From Lingula anatina (taxonomy: Eukaryota > Brachiopoda > Lingulata > Lingulida > Lingulidae), in NCBI RefSeq assembly GCF_001039355.2, contig NW_019775392.1:129162-184218 (forward strand): a stretch of DNA of 55,057 bases. The letters run 5' to 3'. Positions 42,958-54,353 of the stretch are shown in pieces (positions within the stretch are counted from its first letter, which is position 1; each line of letters starts with the position of its first letter). Under the pieces are notes generated by a model, which ran no database searches, was not told the DNA's origin, and worked only from the letters and a program-made list of their open reading frames with translations. A program made the position numbers and the translations under genes.

Positions 42958-44974
42958 GTCCGATTTGAGTTGCCGTTTGACGTTTATTGGTAAAGTGGTC
43001 GCTCTGCTGACAGAAAATAGTGTACGAAACAGACATCGAGATAACTTTCAATATTTTCAGTGCATATTAAAAACAATTCCACGATATTCAAATGTATACA
43101 GATCTTTTTTCTTGTCGCCAACATTTGCCATGGTGAAGCTACTAGAGTCATCCTGTATTGATATAACGTTAACGTTTGTAACATATAGTATCTACATTTA
43201 ATATGAAGGACCCATACATCGTTTAATACAGTGCCCTTACAGCAGTTGCTGTCTCAACTTGTATAAACGGTAGTTAAACATGTAACCACAGCTTTGGCTC
43301 CTGAAGTGCATTATATCACATTCAATTTTGACTCAAATATTTCAACTTAAGTTGTACGATAAGCTTCTATGCTTCGATAGCCCAGTCTTGGAGTGCACAG
43401 CAATGGACTAAGACTTACATATCATGTATGGTAGTACAAATACAGCTTGTTCTTAAAGAAATCTAAGACCCAAACAAGTATAGTGTGTCTTAAAAGAAAA
43501 ACAAGAAAAATTGCTTTCTTTTAAATTATATAGATCAGGGTGAATATAGTCTCATTTGTAATCTCAAAATTATATTATTTCCCAATAAAAATCAACATTT
43601 TTGATTAAATGGCCACCCAGGTTCTTACGTGTCGAATATGGCTTACAAAATTCTTTCTAGGAGTTTATAGCTATATGATGTTTTTTCTCCTTGAATCCCC
43701 CCCTCCCCCAATGCACTGTTATACTTAAAAAAGTCACCATCTATGTTCCTTCACCGTAAGCGGCATTTTAGTTTTGTAATTAGGCTATGAAGTGTTCCTG
43801 ATGATAAATATTTATTATTGTCCTCATGGAAGAAAATAAATGTACATGTAGGTACCGATATTTATCTTTTTCAGTACCAATTTTACTAAGTCTTATCACT
43901 TTCGTTTAATTTGAAAATTATATGGAATAATCAAGGATCGATAAATTTTGTGAATTGCCTGTACACATTTTTCGTGTCATTTGCACTTTCTCACCTTTTT
44001 AAATTCCAACTAAGGATATCATTTCAGCTGTTTTCTTTCACTTGTGTATAAACGCAAATGCACATTTCCCCCCAACCTGATTTCTGCAATAATAAACTGC
44101 TCAAGATGGGTCCAAGTAAGCACCCAGTGAACAACTAGTTTAGCTTGTCCTCAGTCCAAGCAATTACACCTTGAAATCAAATTACACTTAAGTATTTCAT
44201 TTTTATTTTTTTCTTATTCATTTTTAAGGTTTTTCATCATTTTCACTTTTGCTGAAACAATTTGCACTTAGCAGCATGCAGTACATATATGACATAATAG
44301 TTTTAAATAAATGTAATTTCTTACAGATGTAGTTGAACTCATGGTGACTTGTAATCTATCTGCATTCTAGGCTAATTCCCAATCTATGGGGATTAAAGGC
44401 TCTGCGGTTTACCCCCAGTAAAACCAAGTTTTACAAAGCGACACATGAACAATGACAAGAGAAATTGGCCCTATCTCCTTATGTCTACTGAGCTATCACA
44501 TGCAGTGGGACATTTAAACTGAATCCCTTTCAGCAACAAGTTCCCAACAAAAGGCTCACCATTCAATACTCAATCTTCACCCATCACTGCATGATTCAGG
44601 TAGATCAATTAGAGGTGACATTGCCATCAAGTGTCAATATATGAAAAAAATTCTGTTCACACCAATTAGAAGACCTCAGACCAGTGAGTCAACTTCCTGG
44701 GGCCAGAAAAGCTCAATTTCATGATAAAGGGTCAATGGTGGTACATATTTCTTCAAGACCCATATGAATCCTATCCTTGTATGAACATTTTACTTAATAT
44801 GGCATACAGAACCGACGTAAAACGTACAATATCCAACTAACACCAAAGTAATCATCCAGATAGATTATGCTAACAACACTTTTTGATGCAGTTAATTGGA
44901 GGATATTTTTTTGTGAAATTTCCAGAACACAGAATATCGAAAGTCCACTTCCCATTAATGAGATTGTAGAAACA
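42958..44974. other. Region between the retrotransposon and VPS35
   Basis: No gene is supported. The part nearest 44975 is presumably VPS35 3' UTR on the minus strand. A minus-strand AATAAA (TTTATT at 44202-44207) lies about 770 bases after the VPS35 stop and is a candidate polyadenylation signal. Confidence 0.5.
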
Positions 44975-47900
44975 TCAAAGAATGAGACCTTCATAAGTAG
45001 GTCCATCATTCTCTGGAGACTCCTGTCTCAGTCTTAAATGCTCAATGGTGTTCTGGAAATGCTTATTAATCTGCTCAGTCTCTTCATTGGATTCTAAGTT
45101 TGGCAAGTCTTCGCGGATCTTTCCAATTAGTTGATTTAGCACCTGGACCGTCATCTGAGGAAAGAAAAGAAAAGAAGTTCAATTACTGGACTAACCACGA
45201 ACATATATTTTTTAACAAATTGTTCCAGTGCTTGCTAAATGGATCTTTAAATTAGGCATACAATTACTGTAGAGTTGGCTTCACCAAAACGCAAATCTAA
45301 TATGGTTTGATATATTATTCTTAAATATAATATAAGGGTATGTGAGCGTATGTACGGTAATGTGCCAAGCATTTCGATATCATAGATTTCCATTGCTATA
45401 TTTTAACCAATTCGACCAAACTGACATTTCCATGAAATTAATTAATTAATCTTGGTCGAATTGTTTGGCATATTACCATATGTATGTTTATGCTTCTACC
45501 TGTATTTGATCATGTATGCATGCGTGTGGATCCAGTGCAGTTTGGAGACATGTTAAAATAAGGAATATTCAAATTTACTTCTAAATACTACTATTTATAG
45601 TTGGACCCAGTAAAGTACTTAATTGATCAAAACTACTAACAATCAAACCTGAATAATGAGATATTTAAATTAAAATCCATTCTGTTTCCATGCATACAGT
45701 ATATATTGTCTATCATGGCACATTTCGTCAGCACATTTTTAATATAATCCATGATAAAATCCAAAATAATATTTATAAAACTAAAAAATATTTTCTTTAA
45801 AAAAAAAAGTGACCCTGCATTAAGATTCAAGCCACTGCAACGATTATTTCACCTGGTCATTTCCTTTTTCATACATATATATGTAGTGGTTGAGGATCTC
45901 CACAAAGAGCTGCACTTGGACAGAGCTGTCCATGCACTGGTTGGCTATCCGCAGGCTTTTCTTTAGACACTCCATCACACGTTTACCATCCTGGACCTGG
46001 AAGTACGTATCATCAATAAAACTTAATAATGTACCGATAATTGTCCAAATAATAAATTCTAAGAATTAATATCCTGAGGATGATTTTTCTCTGGAAAGGA
46101 TAAAAGATGCCATCAGCATCATGAGGTTAATCTGTTTGTGTCGTCTGTTGTTGCCAAATGAGCTCCGGTCATGCAGAAAGTTGTACAGCAGAAAGTCCAC
46201 ACTCTCTGACCATCTCCAGCTCCATGGTGTCTTATAGGCCCAAAAGGCTGGGCGTTTTTAACACATGACACTTTAATTACTGAATATAAATAAATGCTGG
46301 AGTTGTGGCATTCATAATAAATTTTTGTTGTTATCATCACAATTTGCCTGCACTTACCTCTTCCCCTTCGGACTCTCGCGTTTTTCCTGACCAGAACAGA
46401 TGTGAGCACGTAGCCACGCCACGACACTGGTCTGGTTTCTTCAGAAGTTTTGAGGCTGCCAGAGCACACTGTGTTCTGAGAGGTTCATGGTTCTCTTCTC
46501 CAAAACACTTCATTTTCTCAAATGTGGCAATGATTAAAGTGATGGCAGAGAGCTGGGCCTTACTGTCACTGATTTCATCCTCATACAGTGAAAATGCCTA
46601 AAAGATACAGATATCTTTTAGATTGTAGAAATATAACGATGTCAGGGTGGATCCAGAGATATTTTCTGACAGTTGTGCCACCTGTCTTTTTTGATCCATC
46701 CTCAATTTTTGACCGTCTTCCGACAGAAAAATCAGCTGCCGATCAATGTAAACTAGAAAAATTCTGATGGTCTTCCAGAAGACCCAGAAGATGGCCTCGA
46801 TCCACCCCTGAATGTGTAAGTACTTTCTGTTTTGATTTAAACAGAAAAAAGTTCTAGAAGATTCGCAATCTACAGCTCACCAAACAAAGACTTATATCAC
46901 TTGTAACAAGACACGATTCTTACTCTTCATTTTCACAAACTTAAGAAAATCCTACTAATTTTTTTTCAACTTACAAAGAATAAATGAAAATCAAATTATA
47001 TAATTAATATGAAATATAATCATTCTTTGAATCCAAGATCCTATTACACTCAATTATTGACTGGTAACTGAACATAACATTAATCAAACAGAGTAAAGAA
47101 AGTAAAGAAAACTTATCATCTATAAGATGACTGTGCTCTGTCAATATCACTATTTCCAGTACTGATCTGACCTGAAGCTAATAATCATATAAACATTCAC
47201 CTGTGACAAGAATTCATATGCTACAGACTCGTGGTTTTCAAATCCTATCTCTCCAGCAGCCAGACCTCCCTGAAGGAAGAGTCTCAGGGGGACCTCGGCC
47301 ATCTCTGCCTTTATCAGGGCTCCTATCGTCTGGTGACAAAACTGGAAAATCTTCTGACATTTTTTCTCCCACTTATCATCCTAAAATGGATTAAATATGG
47401 ATTAAAAATGGGAATTTGCTTCAAATGCAGCTATAAAATAACAATACTCTCCCTCTCTCTCTCACACACACACACAAACACAAAAACAGCAGATTTGAAG
47501 ATAAATGTGCCCCTCTCTCTCTCTCTCTCTCTCTCTCAAAGCTTTTCCGTAGCTTTACCCTGTAATTATAATTCAAAGATCACATCCGTAAATGACACAC
47601 AAAACATTCACCTCCTCTTCTAGTTCTTTGTACTTAAAAGCCAATTTGTAGGCTGCAAACACCAATGGAGGCAGGGTGTACTTAATCCTCATGTTCCCAC
47701 CATTCCCAAAGTGTTTCCTGGCCGCATTCAAGATCTGAAATCAAACCAAATTACTTTAATTTGGGACATCTTTGAAAAACATAGCTGTGGTCTGTTTTTT
47801 TTTCACACTGAACCAATCAATCATTCAATATCACAGACCTTAGCTAATAAAAAGATGAAATTAAGACATAACAGCATTTCCACAACATACCTTTTTTTCA

Positions 47901-49085
47901 CACCAGAGAATTTTTATTTCCTTATGTTTAATGTACTTGTTATAACTGAAATATACATCTTATCTATGCATTGCACTGAATGAGATTTATTTCGCAATTT
48001 TAAAGCCTCTCCTAGCTCACTAGGCTTGTCACAGTTTATACCATTACATCAATAGATAATACATACATGTTCCCACAATCAATTCCATAGGCCCCATTCA
48101 GAATAGGTGATTACACTAGTGGGCTTGATTTGGTCTTAAAGTGCAATTTAAGAACACAAATAGTCTTACACGATCTTAAAACATAAGTAAGACCATTTCT
48201 AGTCTGACAGCTAATTAAGTTGGCTTCCCTTTACACATTCTCCTATTGTGAGCAGAGGTGTCCTCTATTGTGAGGGGTGATATCCCTCATTGTGAGGGGA
48301 GGAAACTGCTTGACCATTTAAGTAATTGTTAGATCATTTTTGATCTTAAAAGCAGATTCAGTCCATTTTAAGACTACTACTGTAATGATTAAGATCGTGT
48401 AAGATCACTTGTAAACTTAAATTGCACTTTAAGACCAAATCTAGCCCACTAGTGTTAACTACTCCAAGATTAAAATATGGCAACCCAGTGTACAAAGCTT
48501 GACATCTAATCCGCTAATAGACACTGAATAGATATCCCATGGGGAAGTATTCAAGTGAGTCGGCCATATTTGACCTTCGGACTAGTAAATCCCCTTTTCT
48601 GAATGGTCCATAAACACTAACAAATTTAAATATTTTTCTTGTGGATATTGGCATACCAAGTATTGTTGGTCAGCATCTTCCGCCTGCATTAGGTTAATTA
48701 ACCTTCCCATCAGGCCTTGTTCCTCTGCAAAATCTTCGGGGTCAATATCATCTTGGGGCTGTCCTTCTTGGTCACAAACCAGTGGCGCCACCAAGTTCAA
48801 TATTGCATCAACCTGAATGTGAACAATGTATATTTTCCTTACCTGTTTTATTTTTCACAGCTTGATCAGACAAGANTGGTTTTCAAATCCTATCTCTCCA
48901 GCAGCCAGTCCTCCCTGAAGAAAGAGTCTAAGCGGGACCTCGGCCATCTCTGCCTTTATCAGGGCTCCTATCGTCTGGTGACAAAACTGGAAAATCTTCT
49001 GACATTTTTTCTCCCACTTATCATCCTAGAAATGGATGAAATATGGATTGAAAATGGGAACCTGCTTCAAATGGAGATATCAAAA

Positions 49086-49126
<41 letters not shown>

Positions 49127-52100
49127 GCCTACCCAACTACCAGACATGAATGATCCTGAATTCACCAGTAAATTGGACCACACTACCCGTTTTCAAGGTG
49201 TGTATCAGTATGCGCTTCAAAGTATCAGACATGACACCACTCTTGCCTAGTATGCGAAGTGATAGCGATGATTCTGAGCAGGGCTGGAAAGTAGTGCATC
49301 TCATCTCAAAATTTGTTCCAGGGTATAATATTGTGAAATGCGACCGAGTCTGGTAGTTGGGTAGGGCAGTCTCTCTCTCTCTCTCTCACACACACTCAAT
49401 CAGTAGCAATAAATGCAAATAAATATGCCCCCCTCTCTCTCTCTCTCTGATGAATACAAAGGATTTCTGTATGTTTAGCACCTTATTGATAGATCATATC
49501 TGTTAATGACACACAAAACATTCACCTCCTCTTCTAGTTCTTTGTACTTGAAAGCCAATTTGTAGGCTGCAAACACCAATGGAGGCAGGGTGTACTTAAT
49601 CCTCATGTTCCCACCATTCCCAAAGTGTTTCCTGGCCGCATTCAAGATCTGAAATCAAACCAAATTACTTTAATATGGGACATTTTTGAAAAACGTATGT
49701 GTGGTCTGCTGTTTTTTTTTCACACTGAACCAATCAATCATTCAATATCACAGACCTTAGCTAATAAAAAGATGAAATTAAGACATATAACAGCATTTCC
49801 ACAACATACCTTTTTTTCACATCATAAAATGTTTATTTCCTTATGTTTAATGTACTTGTTATAACTGAAATATACATTTTATCTATACATTGCACTGAAT
49901 GAGACTTATTTTGCAATTTTAAAGCCTCTTCTCACTAGGCTTGTCACAATTTATACCATTACAGCAATAGATAATACATATGTGCCCACAATCAATACCA
50001 TAGACCCCATTCAGAAAAGGTGATTATAACTACTCCAAGATTAAAATATGGCAACCCAGTGTACAAAGCTTGACATCTAATCCACTAATAGACACTGAAT
50101 AGATATCCCATGGGGAAGTATTCAAGTGAGTCGGCCATATTTGACCTTCGGACTAGTAAATCCCCTTTTCTGAATGGTCCATAAACACTATCAAATTTAA
50201 ATATTTTTCTTATGGATACTGGCATACCAAGTATTGTTGGTCAGCATCTTCCGCCTGCATTAGGTTAATTAACCTTCCCATCAGGCCTTGTTCCTCTGCG
50301 AAATCTTCGGGGTCAATATCATCTTGGGGCTGTCCTTCTTGGTCACAAACCAGTGGCGCCACCAAGTTCAACATTGCATCAACCTGATTTTATTTTTCAC
50401 AGCTTGATCAGACAAGATATGGATAAGTTTAAATGAAAATTAAATGCTACAAAAATTTAACAACTTCCGTAATTAAAAAGTGTTTTATAGAATTTTTAAT
50501 AAGAAGAACAGTAAAAAAGAGTTAAAATTCACACTGGCCGTGAGTACAGAATATTAAATTTGGTGACTATATACTAATAGTGCAGCCTTTTTGATTTGCC
50601 CAATATGCCTTATCTATTACTCATTCATAATTTGAGATGTTATATGACTTTGACACTTGAGAAACAAATATATATTACCAGAAAATACAAAAAAATTTCA
50701 ATTTAAAAATACTAAAAAATAAATAATACTTAAAAATGCATGAAATATCTCAAAATATTTCAAATGAAACAAGAAATATTCCAAAATATCAAAAGACAAA
50801 CCTGTTCCTGTGATGGTATCTTTATATCATTATCTAATGCATTCACTATAATGTACGAGCTCATGCTCTTCTTGGCGGCAAAGTCAAAGTACTCAAAGAG
50901 TGCACCGAAGTGCTCCAGCTGCAGAACGGTCAGTATGTTATTATAGCTGTCCACTGGGATCTTCATAAGGCGCATCAACTCCTTGGAAACTGCACTGGAA
51001 TTCTCAATGCTGTCAAAAGCAAGAGAGAAAACATGTTATATCATATAACTACCTCCTCCCCCCCTTAACACACCTGAATAGAATATTGTCATATCACTAA
51101 ATACACACAAACACTGCTTCCCCCTCCACTGATCCCCCCTTCAATTACTGAAAAAAAAATTCACACCAATGGTCCCCTGTTGAATTTTGACTAGCTGAAT
51201 CTTAATTCTAAACCGTACCAAATGGCAATGTTCCCCCTCTAAAATACCAAAATTTTTCAGGCCCTTAGGCAGGCCTGGAACCCCAAACCAACCACCCCTG
51301 CAAACTACTCACTGGTTCAGGTTGAGCCTGTTAAAGATCTCCTCGGTGGTCTCCAGGACCTTGTCCACGTAATCCACCCTGTCTGGGTAACACTTCAGGG
51401 CCAGGTTGATCAGCGCCACCTGTAGGGAAACGATGTCCTCAGGAGGCATATCAGGACAATTCTGAAATATTAAGAAATCTTTCGAAAATTTTGTCTATAG
51501 AACATACACAGCAACAGCAATAGATTTTTCAAAGGATTGGGGATAAATTTCAGCAGTGAACAGGGATGTGAAGTACAAACAAGCTTGGTCGTCTTTATAT
51601 AGACTATAAAATATCAGCTATATAAAATATATTTTCTGAAGGATAGTCAACATAATGCATAATTATCGAAAAATAAACAGGCACTGATAACTGTCATAGT
51701 TGGTGTCACTGTTTTCTTTACCTGAATGACTTCAGAAATCTGCTGTGAAAATATATCGAAAAGTTGGATGTCTCGTGGTATACCAACACCTTCCTCTTTG
51801 TTGGCAAATTGGGCAAGTCTGTTGAAACAAAGAAAAACACATGATTTCAAATTTTGACAAGAAACTGTTCTTGCAAAGACTTTTACACTTCCAGGTTCAG
51901 GTAGAGATGCTTCATAAGACGATTATTTTAAATGATACTAAACTTTTAGTCGTATCTCTATTTGTCATATCTGGGTGAAAAATCCCGTATAATACACTCC
52001 ATCAAGTATTCCTGTGCTATGGGATCTCTACAGCTANTTTTGTGTCCTTTTAATATATTGTCTGTAATTTACTGTATATGAGTACATCATATCACCTGTC

Positions 52101-52986
52101 AATAAGAGCTATGATGATGTTCTTGACATTGACATCAGGGTGAAGGTCAGCGCAGGCCTTTAAGAACCCGGTCAGCGTTTGGAGGTGGAACTCGTCTGGA
52201 AATACCTGTAAGGAATTAAGACACCACCTTCAACTGATTGCTATTATTAATAATAAGAAAAACAATAGTGATAGTCGCCATAAAACTTGGAGTGTTAAAA
52301 GCCTCATACATATAACATACAAAACCTACATATTACATAAAAAACATTATTAAGTCCATTGCATAAAGAAAGACTACTGCAATTATGATTATAGTTTGTT
52401 CAAACAACTTCTGAGTAGCCTCCTTTATGACATACATGTATAGTCAAGACATATCAAAATGGTACAAATACACACTAAAAGCACTCTGAAAATCATTTAA
52501 GAGAAAAAACTACTCATATTTGTCATATCTGGGTGAAAACTACCTGTATAATACACTCCATCAAGTATTCCTGTGCTATGGGATCTCTACAGCTAACTGT
52601 CTGCTCCAACACACCAGTCAGGATATGCTGGAAATAAATGAAATATATACACTAAAGGTAACAAGTATTGAACCAAAATATACTATACAGGCCTTATAAA
52701 CTGATTAGGCATTTATTAACACTACCCGTGGATCTTTTAGCACTTTTTAAGCAGCAAAATTTATAAAAAGTGAAACAAAACAAAACAGTCACAAACCCTT
52801 TTATACATCTCCATGTCAACGCACTCTAACTGGCTGAGGCGAACCAGGTTAGTACCAACAAGGATACGCAGCTCGCGTCTCTCCTGCTCCCGCTTGTCTT
52901 TGTCGCGCGTATGTCCCTGGTGCTGCATGCGCACCCACAGTTTGTTCATTTCAGCAAAGTTCAGGTGGATGAAATCGTTGCATTGA
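44975..52986 (-). CDS. VPS35: VPS35 retromer subunit, 12 visible exons (5' part missing)
   Basis: Exons in order of transcription: 52986-52797, 52627-52544, 52205-52096, 51818-51722, 51461-51313, 51009-50802, 50383-50228, 49648-49526, 47380-47201, 46597-46358, 45996-45853 and 45154-44975. All junctions keep phase and total 1861 nt, about 619 residues to the stop. Hallmarks: [53 protein letters not shown]-like segment, [55 protein letters not shown] and the terminal YEGLIL. Known role: the alpha-solenoid core of retromer, which with VPS26 and VPS29 retrieves cargo from endosomes. The upstream exons (about 180 residues) are not in the window. Three exons are duplicated by the assembly; this model uses the right-hand copies of two and the left-hand complete copy of 47201-47380. 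Confidence 0.93.
46598..47200 (-). other. VPS35 intron without notable content
   Basis: 603 bases between two VPS35 exons. No repeat or open frame worth naming; AT-rich. Confidence 0.6.
47612..47734 (-). pseudogene. Second copy of the VPS35 exon with [11 protein letters not shown]
   Basis: A 123-base exon with intact splice sites, differing from 49526-49648 only synonymously where I compared them (for example AAG/AAA in the KYKE segment). It is an allelic copy rather than decayed sequence; labelled as duplicate because one transcript cannot use both in frame order. Confidence 0.85.
48090..48609. mobile_element. Harbinger-like MITE (left copy), interrupted by a CACTA-type MITE
   Basis: The ends GGCCCCATTCAGAAT and (reversed) GGACCATTCAGAAAAGG match the family at 4581-4844. 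ATA flanks both ends (48087-48089, 48610-48612), fitting a 3-base duplication. It is interrupted at 48114 by another element. The right-hand copy of the region has the same element uninterrupted at 50003-50180. Confidence 0.75.
48114..48454. mobile_element. CACTA-type MITE, present in only one copy of the region
   Basis: 341 bases with TIRs starting CACTAGTGGGCTTGATTTGG at the left and CACTAGTGGGCTAGATTTGG at the right (reversed). They are one mismatch apart over 39 bases, with looser similarity for about 30 more. TTA flanks both ends (48111-48113, 48455-48457), as expected for CACTA/EnSpm elements with 3-base duplications. The other copy has GATTATAAC at the site (50034 region). Confidence 0.88.
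48657..48812 (-). pseudogene. Second copy of the VPS35 exon with [13 protein letters not shown]
   Basis: A 156-base exon with intact splice sites, matching 50228-50383 with only synonymous differences noticed (48739 and 48802). Allelic duplicate. Confidence 0.85.
48876..48876. other. Single N: contig join
   Basis: Left of the N the sequence ends CACAGCTTGATCAGACAAGA (matching 50399-50418). Right of it begins TGGTTTTCAAATCC (matching 47232). It is the joint between two overlapping contigs. Confidence 0.9.
48877..49025 (-). pseudogene. Truncated second copy of the VPS35 exon [12 protein letters not shown]
   Basis: The first 149 bases of the 180-base exon, cut by the N at 48876. The reading frame is intact and the product identical to 47232-47380 as far as it goes. 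An assembly-edge copy. Confidence 0.9.
49092..49449. repeat. (CT)n microsatellites flanking a TIR element
   Basis: CT runs at 49092-49123, 49371-49387 and 49434-49449. The left copy has single CT/CA tracts at 47446-47475 and 47512-47537 instead. Confidence 0.93.
49127..49367. mobile_element. TIR element in a CT microsatellite, present in only one copy of the region
   Basis: 241 bases with left end GCCTACCCAACTACCAGAC and reversed right end GCCCTACCCAACTACCAGAC, flanked by AG on both sides. Absent from the left copy. Internally related to 12600-12745. No coding capacity; superfamily not assigned. Confidence 0.82.
50003..50180. mobile_element. Harbinger-like MITE (right copy), uninterrupted
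   Basis: 178 bases, ends GACCCCATTCAGAA and (reversed) GGACCATTCAGAA, flanked by ATA. The allelic partner of 48090-48609 without the CACTA insert. Confidence 0.75.
51960..52036 (-). pseudogene. Misplaced partial copy of a VPS35 exon at a contig edge
   Basis: From TTTGTCATATCTGGGTGAAA to ACAGCTA this copies 52518-52596, part of the [11 protein letters not shown] exon and its intron, but with the donor region altered (no GT after the last codon). It ends at the N at 52037 and lies on the wrong side of the exon at 52096-52205, so it does not belong in this position. Confidence 0.85.
52037..52037. other. Single N: contig join
   Basis: Third lone N, again with repeated sequence beside it. Confidence 0.88.
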
Positions 52987-53580
52987 CTTTATCTGTTGTT
53001 TATAAGTTATTAAGGCATCCTTTCGGAAAGCTACTGCCGCAGAGCATTTACTAAAACAGACCTCACAAAGTTTCAAACCATCTATCAGTGAGACATCCTG
53101 AATTTTCACTCCTAAAAATCACAAAAATTTTACAGTGTTTTACGTAACACAGAGCACACAATAAATAATACATCATTATATGTGGTCAGGCATAACTAAT
53201 CCCCAGTTGTTCATTTTTATATTATATAACATTATTATATATAACAACTTTTTTTTTTGGGGGGGGGAGAAATAAAAATTTAATGCATGTCTTTTTTAAA
53301 AGGGTAGGGTAGGACACTTCTTAAAAGTCAAAGTCGAGTTTGGACTTACAAACATATATGTATCTCAAACTGGCTGAAGCCATAAATAAGTCACATACAT
53401 TTTATTGATTTGGTTCTGATTTTTCTTTCGAGAATTTTATAATTGTTTTTCATGTAAACATGCACACACTGCAGATTTACATTGACTTTTAGCAACTGTC
53501 TAGTGTCATTGCCAATTGTACTGTATAAGTCAATATCAAGAAAATTACCTAAAAAATCCTCAACTACATCTCGATAATGT

Positions 53581-53797
53581 TCATCTATAGTCTTCTTTTG
53601 GGTGAAAGACTGCAACCTCCTGGTTGATGAGGCACAGAGTAAAGGAACTCAATGGGATGAGTTTTTGTGGAGTTTCTGATTCCATCATGTGCGCTTCACG
53701 TTTGATTATCACATGAGCAAAAACTAATAGTGTAGCACTGACCATCTCCAAGATAAACATGACAGGAGTTTCCAAAATGAAAGCCACATCATCCTGA
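53581..53797 (-). CDS. Possible unidentified terminal exon
   Basis: After an acceptor-like TCTTTTTCAG on the minus strand, a frame of 71 codons (DDVAFILETPVMFILEMVSA, then a hydrophobic stretch, SSFTLCLINQEVAVFHPKED) runs to a TGA at 53581. The hydrophobic segment could be one membrane helix. It does not match VPS35 and I do not recognise it. It could be a fragment of another gene, a repeat-derived frame, or chance. Confidence 0.25.
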
Positions 53798-54284
53798 AAA
53801 AGATTTTTTTAACAGTTACACTTTTATTTAGGGAAAATAGACAAAATATTTCAGGCTCAGAAATAAACAGTATTTTCAAAATTTTCTTTTCTACTCTAAC
53901 ATAATAATTGATACATACAATCGTATCAATATAGGGTGTCTCAAAAAACCATACCTGTTCAAAAGGTTAAATACTAGATACTAATATCTGTGTTTACCGA
54001 AAAAAAAAACAAAAAAAAAAAAACTGATAATAATTCTGAGTTTCACTAGAGTAAACTTTAGGGAGAGATGGAACACATTTAGTATTAATTACATTTAACT
54101 AAAATATGCTAAAATACAATGAATAATCTTTTTCTCCCAAATGAATTGTAATTCAACAATGTATGCTTTTTAAAAGAAGATACAAATAAATATTGTAGAC
54201 AATTTACAATAATAACTGTTTGAGAGCATGAATGTGCAGTATGGCACAGGAATGCAGTTACTGGTAGGTATTACTTTGCAATAA

Positions 54285-54353
54285 GGAGAGCTTGTGAATC
54301 GAACCCAAGACCTTCCACACAAGGTGAACGCTCTACCACTGAGTTTGCTCTCC
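54285..54353 (-). other. tRNA-like sequence (pseudo-tRNA or SINE head)
   Basis: On the minus strand GGAGAGC and GCTCTCC form a perfect 7-bp acceptor stem 69 bases apart. A D-arm (ACTCAGTGGTAGAGC) and a T-arm with loop TTCGATT are present. The anticodon stem has two mismatches, and the T-stem has one. That and the similarity of GTAGAG(C/T)GTTCACCT to the SINE head near 12150 favour a tRNA-derived repeat over a functional tRNA. Confidence 0.6.

Larger units (their letters stand above)
47232..48875 (-). repeat. Haplotype-like duplication of VPS35 exons, left copy
   Basis: Matches 48877-50418 apart from scattered substitutions and three large differences: the CACTA-type MITE at 48114-48454 only here, the TIR element at 49127-49367 only there, and different microsatellite lengths. 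Contains exon copies at 47612-47734 and 48657-48812, plus most of 47201-47380. The break is the N at 48876. Confidence 0.9.
48877..50418 (-). repeat. Haplotype-like duplication of VPS35 exons, right copy
   Basis: Counterpart of 47232-48875. It starts inside the exon matching 47201-47380 (truncated copy 48877-49025, all differences seen are synonymous) and includes the exons at 49526-49648 and 50228-50383. Beyond 50418 it continues into unique VPS35 intron. Confidence 0.9.

Noticed and set aside
47231-47623. 130-codon plus-strand frame with Ser/Leu and His/Thr runs
   Set aside because: It is the reverse of a VPS35 exon followed by a microsatellite.
48717-49250. 177-codon plus-strand frame crossing the N
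   Set aside because: It crosses a contig join and is antisense to VPS35 exons.
54285-54353. Functional tRNA gene
   Set aside because: The acceptor stem is perfect but the anticodon stem has two mismatches, and the sequence resembles the SINE head elsewhere in the window.
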